From assembly GCA_004134985.1 (NCBI GenBank), contig REGQ01000065.1:62001-126000 (forward strand): a stretch of DNA of 64,000 bases, read 5' to 3'. This stretch comes from Paenibacillaceae bacterium (GTDB lineage Bacteria; Bacillota; Bacilli; Paenibacillales; Paenibacillaceae). A program made the translations under genes and the position numbers. The notes beneath the pieces are model-generated. The model saw nothing but the letters and a program-made list of their open reading frames with translations. It was not told the origin of the DNA and made no database searches. Of this stretch, positions 24,528 through 32,997 are shown piece after piece. The stretch's first letter is position 1, and the number at the start of each line of letters is the position of its first letter.

Positions 24528-25070
24528 TCAGTCTGTCTGGTTATAAGGCGGGTTGCAGCGCAAGCAGGAGATGCCTTTCTGGCCTGCCACACAGGGAATT
24601 GATTTCCGCACGCTGACTCGGCATGAGCAGGCTGGGAGAGCCCTGACATAAGCTGCTCACTTATCTGGTATTAACTTTATTTGCAACTTCTTGCTCCTTC
24701 TTTAAAGCAAGGCGCAGCCAAGCGGCCGTATAGGGCCGCTTGGCTGCGCCTTATGCTGTGAAACATGCTGTGAAGTCACCCTTCCGATTGAAATGAATAA
24801 CATGCAAGAACGACTTCCGCAATGATTCGCTCCTCGAACAAAAAAGACGGCGAATCTGGTTATGATTATAGGTCTAAACAACTATATTTTTCGGCAATAA
24901 TGATGTCCCCATCGCTTTCTTTCACGGCTGCAACACTCCCGCTTTGGGACGTGCCAGCCGCGCAGCTACGCCTATTCGGCCTCATTTGCCTTGGTGAAAA
25001 CTCCGATTTTAATAGTGAAATCTATGAAAATTTAACAACCATTTTCATCATTATATAGTTATTCTGTCCA
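24528..25070. other. Gene-free stretch between the exporter and nrd genes
   Basis: About 540 bases. Contents seen are the 19-bp hairpin at 24709-24752, a GATTCGC / GCGAATC inverted repeat near 24822-24855, and an AT-rich run leading to the nrd promoter. The 78-codon frame at 24822 lacks a ribosome site and is not counted as a gene. Confidence 0.55.
24709..24752. terminator. Perfect 19-bp hairpin
   Basis: Arms AAGGCGCAGCCAAGCGGCC (24709-24727) and its exact complement (24734-24752) with a 6-base loop. It lies ~180 bases after the exporter stop. No T-run follows on either strand, so it is terminator-like in stem strength only. Confidence 0.5.
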
Positions 25071-25099
25071 TTGACAAGCACAACATATTGATATAAATT
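25071..25099 (+). promoter_or_regulatory. Candidate sigma-A promoter of nrdIEF
   Basis: TTGACA at 25071-25076 and TAAATT at 25094-25099 with a 17-base spacer. It is overlapped by the first NrdR-type box and followed closely by the second. A 5' leader of ~190 bases follows before nrdI. Confidence 0.5.
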
Positions 25100-25124
25100 T
25101 ATACATAGCAACTACATATTGTTG
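25078..25124. promoter_or_regulatory. Paired NrdR boxes
   Basis: Two 16-base sites share the core CWACATATTG: GCACAACATATTGATA (25078-25093) and CAACTACATATTGTTG (25109-25124). Each matches 11 of 16 positions of the NrdR consensus ACACWATATATWGTGT. They lie exactly 31 bases apart, three helical turns, the spacing typical of NrdR-controlled ribonucleotide reductase promoters. Repression would be ATP/dATP dependent. Confidence 0.7.
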
Positions 25125-25299
25125 TGAAACCAACATACCGTAAACTCAAAGGCTTTTACTGCTATCAACGTGAAGCATCGCGTTTACGAAGAAATAATAT
25201 TATTCCCTCAAAGCGCAATAATCCCGCAGCTGCCTGGTGATAACAGCCCGTTAGCCCGCGAGTTTGTTGCAATTTTATTGTTTAAGGAGTGTTCATGCG

Positions 25300-25659
25300 A
25301 TGTTGATTGTTTATGACTCCAAAACCGGCAACGTCCGCCGCTTTATTGAGAAGGTCAACCTTCCAGCCGTTACCATCGACGAAATCCAGCATCTAGATGA
25401 GGATTTTGTGCTTGTTACTTATACAACAGGATTCGGCCAGATCCCTGAAAAGGTATCTTCTTTCCTTAATCGGAACGCACGCAGAATGAAAGGTGTATCT
25501 GCAAGCGGCAACCGCAACTGGGGTGCCAGCTTCGCCAAAAGCGCAGATACGATTTCCAACCAGTACGGTGTACCGATTCTCAGCAAATTTGAATTGTCCG
25601 GAACAACCCGGGACGTAAATAATTTTAAGCACGAGGTGACTTCCCTTGCGGCATATTGA
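25300..25659 (+). CDS. nrdI: Class Ib ribonucleotide reductase flavodoxin NrdI
   Basis: A 119-residue flavodoxin-like protein; ATG 25300 follows AAGGAG by 10 bases. It begins MLIVYDSKTGNVRRF, the phosphate-binding loop of NrdI, and has the TYTTGFGQIPE and SGNRNWG loops around the FMN. It supplies the oxidant that builds the dimanganese-tyrosyl radical cofactor in NrdF. First gene of nrdI-nrdE-nrdF; its end overlaps the nrdE start by 14 bases. The NrdR boxes upstream are its likely control. Confidence 0.93.
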   Translation: MLIVYDSKTGNVRRFIEKVNLPAVTIDEIQHLDEDFVLVTYTTGFGQIPEKVSSFLNRNARRMKGVSASGNRNWGASFAKSADTISNQYGVPILSKFELSGTTRDVNNFKHEVTSLAAY

Positions 25660-27730
25660 ACTGAACAACCAACTGATGCAACGCGACGCGAACGGCTTTT
25701 TCCGACTGGACAAAGATAAAGAGGCTGTTGGAGCTTTTATGGAGGAAATTGAGCGCAAAACCGTCCATTTTGACAACCATCAAGCTAAAGTCCGTTATAT
25801 GATCGACAATGATTTCTATGAGGATGTATACGAGCACTACTCCGAAGCGGAAGTGGATCAAGTATTTGAACTTGCACACAACTTCAACTTCCAATTTGCT
25901 TCTTACATGGCGATCTCCAAGTTTTACGCTGACTATGCTTTGAAAACCAATGATCAGTCCCAATTTCTGGAGCAATATCCGGATCGCGTAGCGATTGTCG
26001 CCTTGTATCTGGCACGCGGCAATGCCGGAGATGCGAAAACCCTTGTCACTTCCATGATGGAGCAGCGTTTGCAGCCGGCTACGCCGACTTTCCTTAATGC
26101 GGGCAAGAGCCGCCGCGGAGAGATGGTATCCTGTTTCCTGTTGGAGATGGATGACTCGCTGAACTCGATCAATTACTCGCTTGGCACCTGCATGCAGCTG
26201 TCGAAAATCGGCGGAGGCGTGGCAGTTAACCTGTCGAAGCTGCGCGGACGCGGCGAAGCAATCAAAGGCGTCGAGGGGGCAGCCAAAGGCGTTATGCCTG
26301 TGCTTAAACTGATGGAGGATGCTTTTTCCTATGCCGATCAGATGGGGCAGCGCAAAGGCTCCGGAGCAGCATATTATAATATTTTCGGCTGGGATGTTCT
26401 TGAGTTTCTGGACAGCAAAAAAATTAATGCCGATGAGAAATCCCGCATAAAAACACTATCGATCGGTTTGATCGTTCCTAATAAATTTTATACGCTTGCT
26501 GAGCAAAATCAGCCGTTGTATGTATTTGCTCCACATTCCGTCTACAGAGAATACGGGCAGCATCTGGATGAGATGGATCTTGATGAAATGTACGATACGC
26601 TGCTGAACAATCCGAAGGTTCGCAAAAAATCGATTATGAGCGCAAGGGATATGCTGGTCAAAATCGCCTCGATCCAGCTCGAATCGGGTTATCCATATAT
26701 AATGAACAAAAGCAATGCCAACAAAGCGCATGCGCTGAAAGATCTTGGTTCCATTAAAATGTCCAATCTGTGCACCGAGATTTATCAACTGCAGGAAACT
26801 TCTGAAATTGGCGACTATGGCACCCCTGATGTCATTCGCCGGGATATCAGCTGCAATCTGGCCTCGCTGAATATTGTGAATGTAATGGAGCACCGCAAAA
26901 TCAAGGAATCGGTTCATGAAGGCATGATCGCATTAACCGCCGTCAGCGACATGACCACAGTTGCCAACGCACCTGGCGTCGTCAAAGCCAATGAAGAGCT
27001 TCATTCTGTTGGACTGGGCGCAATGAATTTGCACGGTTACTTGACGAAAAACAAGATCGCTTATGAAAGCAATGAAGCAAAAGATTTTGTCCGCGCCTTT
27101 TTTATGACGATGAATTACCATTCTATTGAAAAAAGTATGGAAATTGCAAAAAATCGCGCACAAACCTTTGCAGGATTTGAAAAATCCGAATATGCCAAAG
27201 GCACGTATTTCGACACTTACCTCACGACAGACTTCCGTCCGACGACGGCCAAAGTGCAGGAATTGTTCGAAGGCATCTTTATCCCGTCTCCTGAAGACTG
27301 GAACAACTTGAAACAACTTGTACAGCAGCATGGTCTGTATCATGCCTACCGTCTGGCGATTGCGCCAACGCAAAGCATCTCGTACATTCAAAATGCAACG
27401 TCCAGTGTGATGCCGATCGTTGAACCGATCGAAACGAGAACCTATGCGAATTCAACAACCTATTATCCGATGCCTTTCTTGTCACAGGATACTTATTTCT
27501 ACTATAAATCAGCGTATCAGATGGATCAGCTTAAAATTATCGACCTGATTGCCGAAGTTCAACAGCATATCGATCAAGGCATTTCTACCGTGCTTCATGT
27601 TAACAGCACCGTTACTACCCGTGAACTGGCCCGCTGTTATGTGTATGCCGCCAAGAAAGGCTTGAAATCACTTTACTATACAAGAACGAACCGGCTAAGC
27701 GTGGAGGAATGCATCAGCTGTGCGATCTAA
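25646..27730 (+). CDS. nrdE: Class Ib ribonucleoside-diphosphate reductase alpha subunit NrdE
   Basis: A 694-residue catalytic subunit, the normal NrdE length, starting with TTG after GAGGTG. It reduces ribonucleoside diphosphates to deoxy forms. Visible landmarks are the substrate-site cysteine in SCFLLEMDD, the NLCTEI and CNLASLNIVN segments with the radical-site residues, the ATSSVMPIVEP loop, the paired tyrosines near the C-terminus, and a C-terminal CISCAI redox pair. It lacks an N-terminal ATP-cone, as in class Ib enzymes. It overlaps nrdI and is followed by nrdF after a few bases to ~25 bases, depending on the start. Confidence 0.95.
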   Translation: MRHIELNNQLMQRDANGFFRLDKDKEAVGAFMEEIERKTVHFDNHQAKVRYMIDNDFYEDVYEHYSEAEVDQVFELAHNFNFQFASYMAISKFYADYALKTNDQSQFLEQYPDRVAIVALYLARGNAGDAKTLVTSMMEQRLQPATPTFLNAGKSRRGEMVSCFLLEMDDSLNSINYSLGTCMQLSKIGGGVAVNLSKLRGRGEAIKGVEGAAKGVMPVLKLMEDAFSYADQMGQRKGSGAAYYNIFGWDVLEFLDSKKINADEKSRIKTLSIGLIVPNKFYTLAEQNQPLYVFAPHSVYREYGQHLDEMDLDEMYDTLLNNPKVRKKSIMSARDMLVKIASIQLESGYPYIMNKSNANKAHALKDLGSIKMSNLCTEIYQLQETSEIGDYGTPDVIRRDISCNLASLNIVNVMEHRKIKESVHEGMIALTAVSDMTTVANAPGVVKANEELHSVGLGAMNLHGYLTKNKIAYESNEAKDFVRAFFMTMNYHSIEKSMEIAKNRAQTFAGFEKSEYAKGTYFDTYLTTDFRPTTAKVQELFEGIFIPSPEDWNNLKQLVQQHGLYHAYRLAIAPTQSISYIQNATSSVMPIVEPIETRTYANSTTYYPMPFLSQDTYFYYKSAYQMDQLKIIDLIAEVQQHIDQGISTVLHVNSTVTTRELARCYVYAAKKGLKSLYYTRTNRLSVEECISCAI

Positions 27731-27754
27731 TATTTGAAAGGAATGAACCAGGCT

Positions 27755-28729
27755 ATGCAAACCGCGTCAGCGAAAACAATGAAAGCCGTAAACTGGAACC
27801 GTGCGGATGATGATTTTACAATGATGTTCTGGAATCAGAACATTATGCAATTTTGGACAGATGAGGAAATCCCGCTCTCCGACGATAAAATGTCCTGGAT
27901 CGCATTAAGCGATGATGAGCGTGAACTATATAAGAAAGTGTTGGGCGGACTCACCCTGCTCGACACGGTGCAAGGCGGCGTAGGCATGCCGAAAATTATG
28001 GAGCATGTCGACGGCATGCAGCGCAAAGCTGTGCTTGCTTTCATGGGCATGATGGAGCAAATTCATGCCAAGTCATACAGCAGTATTTTCACCACACTGG
28101 CGACGACCGAGGAAATTGATGAAATTTTCGCATGGGTTGAAGAAAATCCTCGCCTGCAGCGCAAAGCAGGCATGATTTCCGGCTATTACAGCCAGATCAA
28201 TTCCCGCAAACAGCTTTATTTGGCGATGGGAGCTTCTGTACTGCTGGAAAGCTATTTGTTCTACAGCGGCTTTTTCTACCCGCTCTACTTGGCTGGACAA
28301 GGAAAAATGACCAGCAGCGGCGAGATTATCGACCTGATCTTGCGGGATGAGAGCATCCATGGCGTTTATGTCGGCGTACTCGCCCAGGAGCTGTACAGTG
28401 AACTGACTCCGGAGGAGCAGCAATCGGCTTCGAAGGAACTGATTGAGCTGTTGAATACATTGCACAGCAATGAAGAGCTGTATACGAAAGAGTTATATGA
28501 CACGGTTGGACTTACGGAGCAGGTCAATCAATTTCTGCGCTACAACGCCAATAAGGCGTTGATGAACCTTGGACTTGATCCAATCTTCCCTGATGAGGAG
28601 ATCAACCCGATTGTCCAAAACGGCATTAGCACGCATACCAAACAGCATGACTTCTTCTCGAAGAAAGGCAATGGCTACGTAAGAACGATTCATGTCGAAG
28701 CATTGCGCGATGAAGACTTCATCTTTTAA
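27755..28729 (+). CDS. nrdF: Class Ib ribonucleoside-diphosphate reductase beta subunit NrdF
   Basis: A 324-residue radical subunit counted from ATG 27755, with AAAGGA 12 bases upstream; the frame also allows TTG 27734 or ATG 27743, which sit too near that site. The fold is ferritin-like: metal ligands are in LLDTVQGG (the class Ib aspartate), MMEQIHAKSYS (Glu and His) and LRDESIHGVYVG (Glu and His). The MEQIHAKSYS motif and lack of a long C-terminal extension indicate NrdF rather than NrdB. It forms the tyrosyl radical with help from NrdI. A strong terminator follows. Confidence 0.93.
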   Translation: MQTASAKTMKAVNWNRADDDFTMMFWNQNIMQFWTDEEIPLSDDKMSWIALSDDERELYKKVLGGLTLLDTVQGGVGMPKIMEHVDGMQRKAVLAFMGMMEQIHAKSYSSIFTTLATTEEIDEIFAWVEENPRLQRKAGMISGYYSQINSRKQLYLAMGASVLLESYLFYSGFFYPLYLAGQGKMTSSGEIIDLILRDESIHGVYVGVLAQELYSELTPEEQQSASKELIELLNTLHSNEELYTKELYDTVGLTEQVNQFLRYNANKALMNLGLDPIFPDEEINPIVQNGISTHTKQHDFFSKKGNGYVRTIHVEALRDEDFIF

Positions 28730-28740
28730 CGATAGATTAT

Positions 28741-28790
28741 AAAGCGCGAGTCACCTTCCCTTGACGGGACGGCACTCGCGCTTTTTTTGG
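28741..28790 (+). terminator. Rho-independent terminator of nrdIEF
   Basis: AAAGCGCGAGT (28741-28751) pairs with ACTCGCGCTTT (28773-28783), followed by a T-run. Starts 12 bases after the nrdF stop. Confidence 0.92.
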
Positions 28791-28821
28791 CTGCATTGGG
28801 GGAAGGCACGGAGAAAAAGTT

Positions 28822-28935
28822 GCGGACTGGACGGGACTTGACGTGCCCATCCCCATCTCGCGGACTAGACAAGACTTGCCATGCCCATCCCAATCTCGCG
28901 ACTAGACTGGACTTGACGTTGGCCATCCCAAATTC
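28822..28935. repeat. Three tandem 38-bp repeats
   Basis: Units 28822-28859, 28860-28897 and 28898-28935, each starting GCGGACT-GAC (the third GCGACTAGAC) and containing GCCCATCCC-A-TC. Same unit length as the array at 19971 but unrelated in sequence. Confidence 0.85.
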
Positions 28936-28944
28936 GCGGACTCA

Positions 28945-29125
28945 GCGGACACACGTTCCGCTATTTGCCCGAAATCGTCCCAAATTCGATTTTCACGGCC
29001 ACACGTTCCGCTATTCGCGCAAAAAACCACAAAAACAGCCCTTTTTTCAAAAATAACGGAACTGGTGTCCGCCAAAACTCACTTTCCCCTTGTTTTGGGC
29101 CAATTAGCGGAACGTGTGTCCTCTT
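28945..29125. repeat. Four-arm TCCGCTATTT dispersed repeat, copy 1
   Basis: Two forward arms (GGACACACGTTCCGCTATTT near 28948 and CCACACGTTCCGCTATTC near 29001) are followed by two reverse arms (AATAACGGAACTGGTGTCCG near 29052 and TTAGCGGAACGTGTGTCC near 29103), spaced about 50 bases. The same architecture occurs at 50231-50408. Confidence 0.8.
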
Positions 29126-29143
29126 AGCAAAATCCAACACCAT

Positions 29144-31405
29144 CTATTTGTTGCTTCGCCCAGGCAGCCACCAGTTCCAGCCTCCCAGGACGGTCATAAG
29201 CGCAGGCACCAGCATCATTCGGATTATGGTTGCATCAATAATGATGGCTGCGGCGATTCCTACGCCCAACTGCTGGACGCCAATAACTTGCCCATACGCA
29301 AACGGAAGGGTCACGGCAATCAGAATTGCCGCTGCTGAAGTAATGATTCGCCCGGTGGAGGCCAGCCCTTCTCTTAGAGCGAGCTCATGATTGCGGGTAG
29401 TTCGATATTTCTCGAAAATACTGGAGAGCAGAAACACGCCATAGTCCATGCTAATCCCGAATGCCAAGCCAAAAATAAAGACCGGAATCATAATCGCAAT
29501 CCCCTGCGCCTCCATGCCAAGCAGACCGCGTTCGAACACGAACACCAAAATGCCGAAAGCGGCAGCGATGCTCAATAAATTCATAAATATGGCCTTTAAT
29601 GGCACGGCGATGGAGCGAAATGCGATCAGCAAAACGAGAAAATTTGTAAGTCCGATGAACAGCAACACTTTATGCAAGCGACTGAATATGCTATCAACAA
29701 TCTCCTGGCGGTATTTGGCCTCGCCCCCCAGCAAAAATGTCAATCCGTCCGTTCTCCCTTGCTCTTGCCCGATCTGTTCCCACTTGCGCAGCCATTCGCC
29801 TGTTTCCTCGGAACCGGGTTCCCCGTTGAGCGTCACCCGCATCAGCAGATAGTTGTTTTGAATAAAAGAGCGGGCGGCCGCTTTTAGCTCATAATCGGTC
29901 TTTGCCAACTTCAATCCTTGCTCCAGTTGATCGTCACGCAGCGATCCCCATCTTTGCAGCATTGCCGTGAAAATCGAATCAACCTTCACCACGTTAGGGT
30001 CGCGTTCCAAACGGTTTGAGAGCTGGTAGGCGGCGGACAATTCCTGCGAAGTGAAGCCAGACGTACGAGAAGTGCCGGAGCCGTCGAAGGCTCGTGAATC
30101 GTCCGAAGAACGCCCGGCAATTGCGATCACATCGATTTCAGACACGCCTGGCTGCTTAAAATGCGCCTCGAACGCTTCCGCAGCCACCCTTGATTCATAG
30201 CTCGCCGGCAACGAGGACGCATCTGGAATAATCAGCTTCATGCTGCGGACAGGCAGTAGCGCGCCAATCAGTATTGCAGCGGCGACCGTAATCATTAAGA
30301 CTGGACGTTTCATGACAAATCTCGACCAGGAAACCCATGCACGGCTCGGCCGTGCTGCCTGCTTGTTAAAACTGACAAATCGCCCGGACTGTAGCAGCGG
30401 GCCGAGCAGGACAAGCAGCGCAGGCAGAAGTGAAATGGTAAGCAAAACCGCAGCAGTCAGCACAGCCATCGCCCCAAGAGCGACCGTGCGGAAGATCGGC
30501 AGCGGGATGAACAGAACCCCCGCCAATCCCAGCATGACGCATGCGCCGGAAAACACAACCGCTCGGCCAGCCGTCGCCATCGTCGCAGCAAGCGCGCGCT
30601 TGATCGTTGAGGCGATAAGCAACTCTTGACGGTAGCGGCTAATAATGATTAGTGCAAAGTCAATGCTGAGCGCCAGTCCGACCATGGGCACCACACTGAG
30701 CACGAAATTAGACAATTCCATTCGTTGGCCCAGCAGGGTGAGCATGCCCATCGCCAAAGTGACCGCTATGAGGCCGATCAGCAAGGGCAGCAGCGCAGGC
30801 AATACGCCTCCAAAGGCAAACAGCAGGATAAAGAAGGCTACAGGCAAACCAATCATTTCCGCTTTGCCAAGATCATGCCGGCTTGCCTCATTAACATCGG
30901 CCTGGACAACCGGCTTGCCGGTTAGGCGAGCCAGCACGCCGGAACCTACTTCAGGCAATCCGCTGCGGATTTGTTCAAGCGTTTTTGCCCTGTCAGATAA
31001 TGTCTGCCCTTCTCTTAGACCAAGTACGCCATACGCGGCTTCCTTCCTGATCATATCCGCTCGTTCAAACGGAGCTATCGCAATTGTTACATCTTCTATC
31101 TTCTGCATTCCGATCATCGTCTGTGCAAGCTGACGATGAAATTCCTTCTGTGTTAATGCAGCTTGTTTCTCAAACATGATGATAACAGGGTCTCCGGGAA
31201 TGCCAAACTCCTGCGCCAGCAGGCGTTGCGCTTGCTGAAATGAGCCATCGGCAAGCAAGCCGTGATCTCCCAGCACAGCAGGCAGCCTGGCTGCATACGG
31301 ACCGAGCAGTACAACCGCAGCTAGCCAAAGCAACAGAACTGTTCTAGGATAACGAATGGCGCTTAGCCCCAGCAATCGATAGCCCATTTCCATCCCACCG
31401 CCCAC
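29144..31405 (-). CDS. MMPL family (RND-type) lipid exporter
   Basis: A 753-residue membrane protein with 12 predicted segments in two halves, each half with a large extracytoplasmic domain, as in MmpL/YdfJ proteins. The conserved GLALSIDFALIIISRYR (first half) and FGISMDYGVFLLSSIFEKYR (second half) motifs carry the proton-relay aspartates. The frame starts at GTG 31405; ATG 31393 or 31387 are equally possible because GGTGGG lies between. It is the last gene of the polyketide operon, 3 bases after the flavoprotein stop. Since MmpL proteins move complex lipids, export of a phenolic lipid made by the upstream enzymes is the natural inference. Confidence 0.9.
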   Translation of the reverse strand: MGGGMEMGYRLLGLSAIRYPRTVLLLWLAAVVLLGPYAARLPAVLGDHGLLADGSFQQAQRLLAQEFGIPGDPVIIMFEKQAALTQKEFHRQLAQTMIGMQKIEDVTIAIAPFERADMIRKEAAYGVLGLREGQTLSDRAKTLEQIRSGLPEVGSGVLARLTGKPVVQADVNEASRHDLGKAEMIGLPVAFFILLFAFGGVLPALLPLLIGLIAVTLAMGMLTLLGQRMELSNFVLSVVPMVGLALSIDFALIIISRYRQELLIASTIKRALAATMATAGRAVVFSGACVMLGLAGVLFIPLPIFRTVALGAMAVLTAAVLLTISLLPALLVLLGPLLQSGRFVSFNKQAARPSRAWVSWSRFVMKRPVLMITVAAAILIGALLPVRSMKLIIPDASSLPASYESRVAAEAFEAHFKQPGVSEIDVIAIAGRSSDDSRAFDGSGTSRTSGFTSQELSAAYQLSNRLERDPNVVKVDSIFTAMLQRWGSLRDDQLEQGLKLAKTDYELKAAARSFIQNNYLLMRVTLNGEPGSEETGEWLRKWEQIGQEQGRTDGLTFLLGGEAKYRQEIVDSIFSRLHKVLLFIGLTNFLVLLIAFRSIAVPLKAIFMNLLSIAAAFGILVFVFERGLLGMEAQGIAIMIPVFIFGLAFGISMDYGVFLLSSIFEKYRTTRNHELALREGLASTGRIITSAAAILIAVTLPFAYGQVIGVQQLGVGIAAAIIIDATIIRMMLVPALMTVLGGWNWWLPGRSNK

Positions 31406-31408
31406 TGT

Positions 31409-32962
31409 TCATAATTTCAATCGGGTTGCCTTTACCAGCGCTGACACAAGCGTCGGACTCAGACGCGCTGCTGCTGGCAGCAGCCGGCCAAGCCCCGGCA
31501 CAGCGAATAGAAACTGCATCGCCTGCCCCCACCGCAGAGGACGGCGAAATTGCTGCTGTACCGCGCTTTGGTATGCCTCACGCCAACCTGCATAGGACAA
31601 TGTCCCGCGCAGATAGCGGTCTGCCAGCGGCGCGCACAGCAGAGACGAGCGAAGTGCCATCGACATCCCGTCTCCGCACAGCGGGGCAATCATGACGGAG
31701 GCATCGCCAATATGCGGAAGCCCTTCCCATTCGCGAGGCTTGGCAACCAGACGTACCGGCGCCACCGCAGCTTGGGTGCCGGGGACTGAGCTCGCTCCCC
31801 GCAAGCGTTCAGCCAGCTTCGGATGAGAATGGATTGCCGCCTCCAAAATCGTCAGCACGGCCTCGCCACTGCCTGTCGTTCCACCATGTCCAGTTGCTTC
31901 ACCTCTGCCTGCTCCTGTCGTTCCGCCGCTGCCTGTCATTCCGCCATATCCTGCCGCTTCACCTCTGCCTGCTCCTGCCATTCCGCCGCTGCCTGTCGTT
32001 CCGTCATGCCCTGCCGCTTCACCTCTGCCTGCTCCTGCCGTTCCGCCGCTGCCTGTCGTTCCGTCATGCCCTGCCGCTTCACCTCTGCCTGCTCCTGCCG
32101 TTCCACCGCTGCCTGTCGTTCCGCCATGCCCTGCCGCTTCACCTCTGCCTGCTCCTGCCATTCCGCCACTGCCTGTCGTTCCGCCATGCCCTGCCGCCAG
32201 GCCACCTCTGTCCGCGGCCCCGCCGCTGCCGCCAGATTTGGCCTGCTGCACAAAGGCTCGCGTCAATAGTGCAGCCACATTGACATGACCACTCTCTCCG
32301 GCGGCGATGCCTACATACCCGCCTTCAACGAAGTAGAGCTCAACTGCCGCTCCGGGCTCGACGCCTGAATAATGCGATTTGACGCCCACATAAGATGCGC
32401 CTTCCGGCTGCCGCCTGCTGGACTCGCGCCCCTCGGATCCCCGCCGCGGCGGCGTGTCACCACCAGACCAAATGCCGCTCCGGGCGCCCGCCCCCCAAGC
32501 GGCGATGACTGTTCGCGCCAGGAAGGTGAGCCGCTCTCCGCCCCGCTTCGCTTCAATTGCATAGCCAGCGCTGCAGGGATGGACACGGCTTACCGCCGTG
32601 CCGGTCAACACTTCCGCACCGGCGCGTCTGGCCTCCTCGTGCAGCAGCGGGTCAAGCGTCCAGCGGCTTATGCCAAGCGCAGCGCCGGGCAGTGCGGTTT
32701 CAATGCATCCGCCATGGGGCATATAGAGCTTGGCGGATTCGAGCAGCGCCGGCTGCTCGGCCAATACACGCTCCTTCATGCCAAGCATGTCCAGCATTTC
32801 CATTGCTTCAGGGGATAAAAATTCGCCGCATACTTTATGCCGGGGAAAGGTTTGCCGATCCAGCAGCATCGTATCCCAGCCGCTGTCGGCCAACTGTTTG
32901 GCCAACGTGCTGCCAGCTATCCCCGCACCGATTACAACGGCATCACACACCCTGTCCCCCAT
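31409..32962 (-). CDS. FAD-dependent monooxygenase/reductase of the polyketide operon, with internal Gly-rich repeat
   Basis: A 517-residue flavoprotein of the geranylgeranyl-reductase/PHBH-like class. ATG 32962 follows a strong GGGAGGGGGG site; the longer frame to 33061 only shadows the methyltransferase gene. FAD-binding GAGIAG lies at residues 12-17; FPRHKVCGEFLSPEA follows at ~39-53, typical of this class, and a second FAD motif GDGMSMALRSS is in the C-terminal part. Residues ~258-366 are about 5.5 copies of a 20-residue repeat (consensus GTTGSGGTAGAGRGEAAGHG) encoded by a 60-bp minisatellite, which is foreign to the family and probably a surface loop. By analogy with Streptomyces SrsC, it may hydroxylate or oxidise the phenolic product. 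Confidence 0.82.
   Translation of the reverse strand: MGDRVCDAVVIGAGIAGSTLAKQLADSGWDTMLLDRQTFPRHKVCGEFLSPEAMEMLDMLGMKERVLAEQPALLESAKLYMPHGGCIETALPGAALGISRWTLDPLLHEEARRAGAEVLTGTAVSRVHPCSAGYAIEAKRGGERLTFLARTVIAAWGAGARSGIWSGGDTPPRRGSEGRESSRRQPEGASYVGVKSHYSGVEPGAAVELYFVEGGYVGIAAGESGHVNVAALLTRAFVQQAKSGGSGGAADRGGLAAGHGGTTGSGGMAGAGRGEAAGHGGTTGSGGTAGAGRGEAAGHDGTTGSGGTAGAGRGEAAGHDGTTGSGGMAGAGRGEAAGYGGMTGSGGTTGAGRGEATGHGGTTGSGEAVLTILEAAIHSHPKLAERLRGASSVPGTQAAVAPVRLVAKPREWEGLPHIGDASVMIAPLCGDGMSMALRSSLLCAPLADRYLRGTLSYAGWREAYQSAVQQQFRRPLRWGQAMQFLFAVPGLGRLLPAAARLSPTLVSALVKATRLKL
31861..32196. repeat. 60-bp in-frame minisatellite inside the flavoprotein gene
   Basis: Five full 60-bp units start at 31861, 31921, 31981, 32041 and 32101, then a partial unit to ~32196. 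Units 31981 and 32041 are identical and others differ at few bases. Unit length is a multiple of three, so copy-number change would keep the frame. Confidence 0.95.
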
Positions 32963-32997
32963 CTGCCGCTCCCCCCTCCCTTGTACATCTTGTCCGT

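Noticed and set aside
24822-25058. 78-codon frame upstream of nrdI
   Set aside because: No ribosome site, odd composition and it runs into the nrd promoter region.
25125-25299. Adenosylcobalamin riboswitch in the nrdI leader
   Set aside because: Considered because B12 switches can precede reductase genes, but no B12-box-like sequence was seen; the NrdR boxes explain control.
31834-32283. Plus-strand Cys/Ser-rich frames opposite the flavoprotein minisatellite
   Set aside because: They are shadows of the 60-bp repeat; the minus-strand frame has the conserved FAD motifs on both sides.
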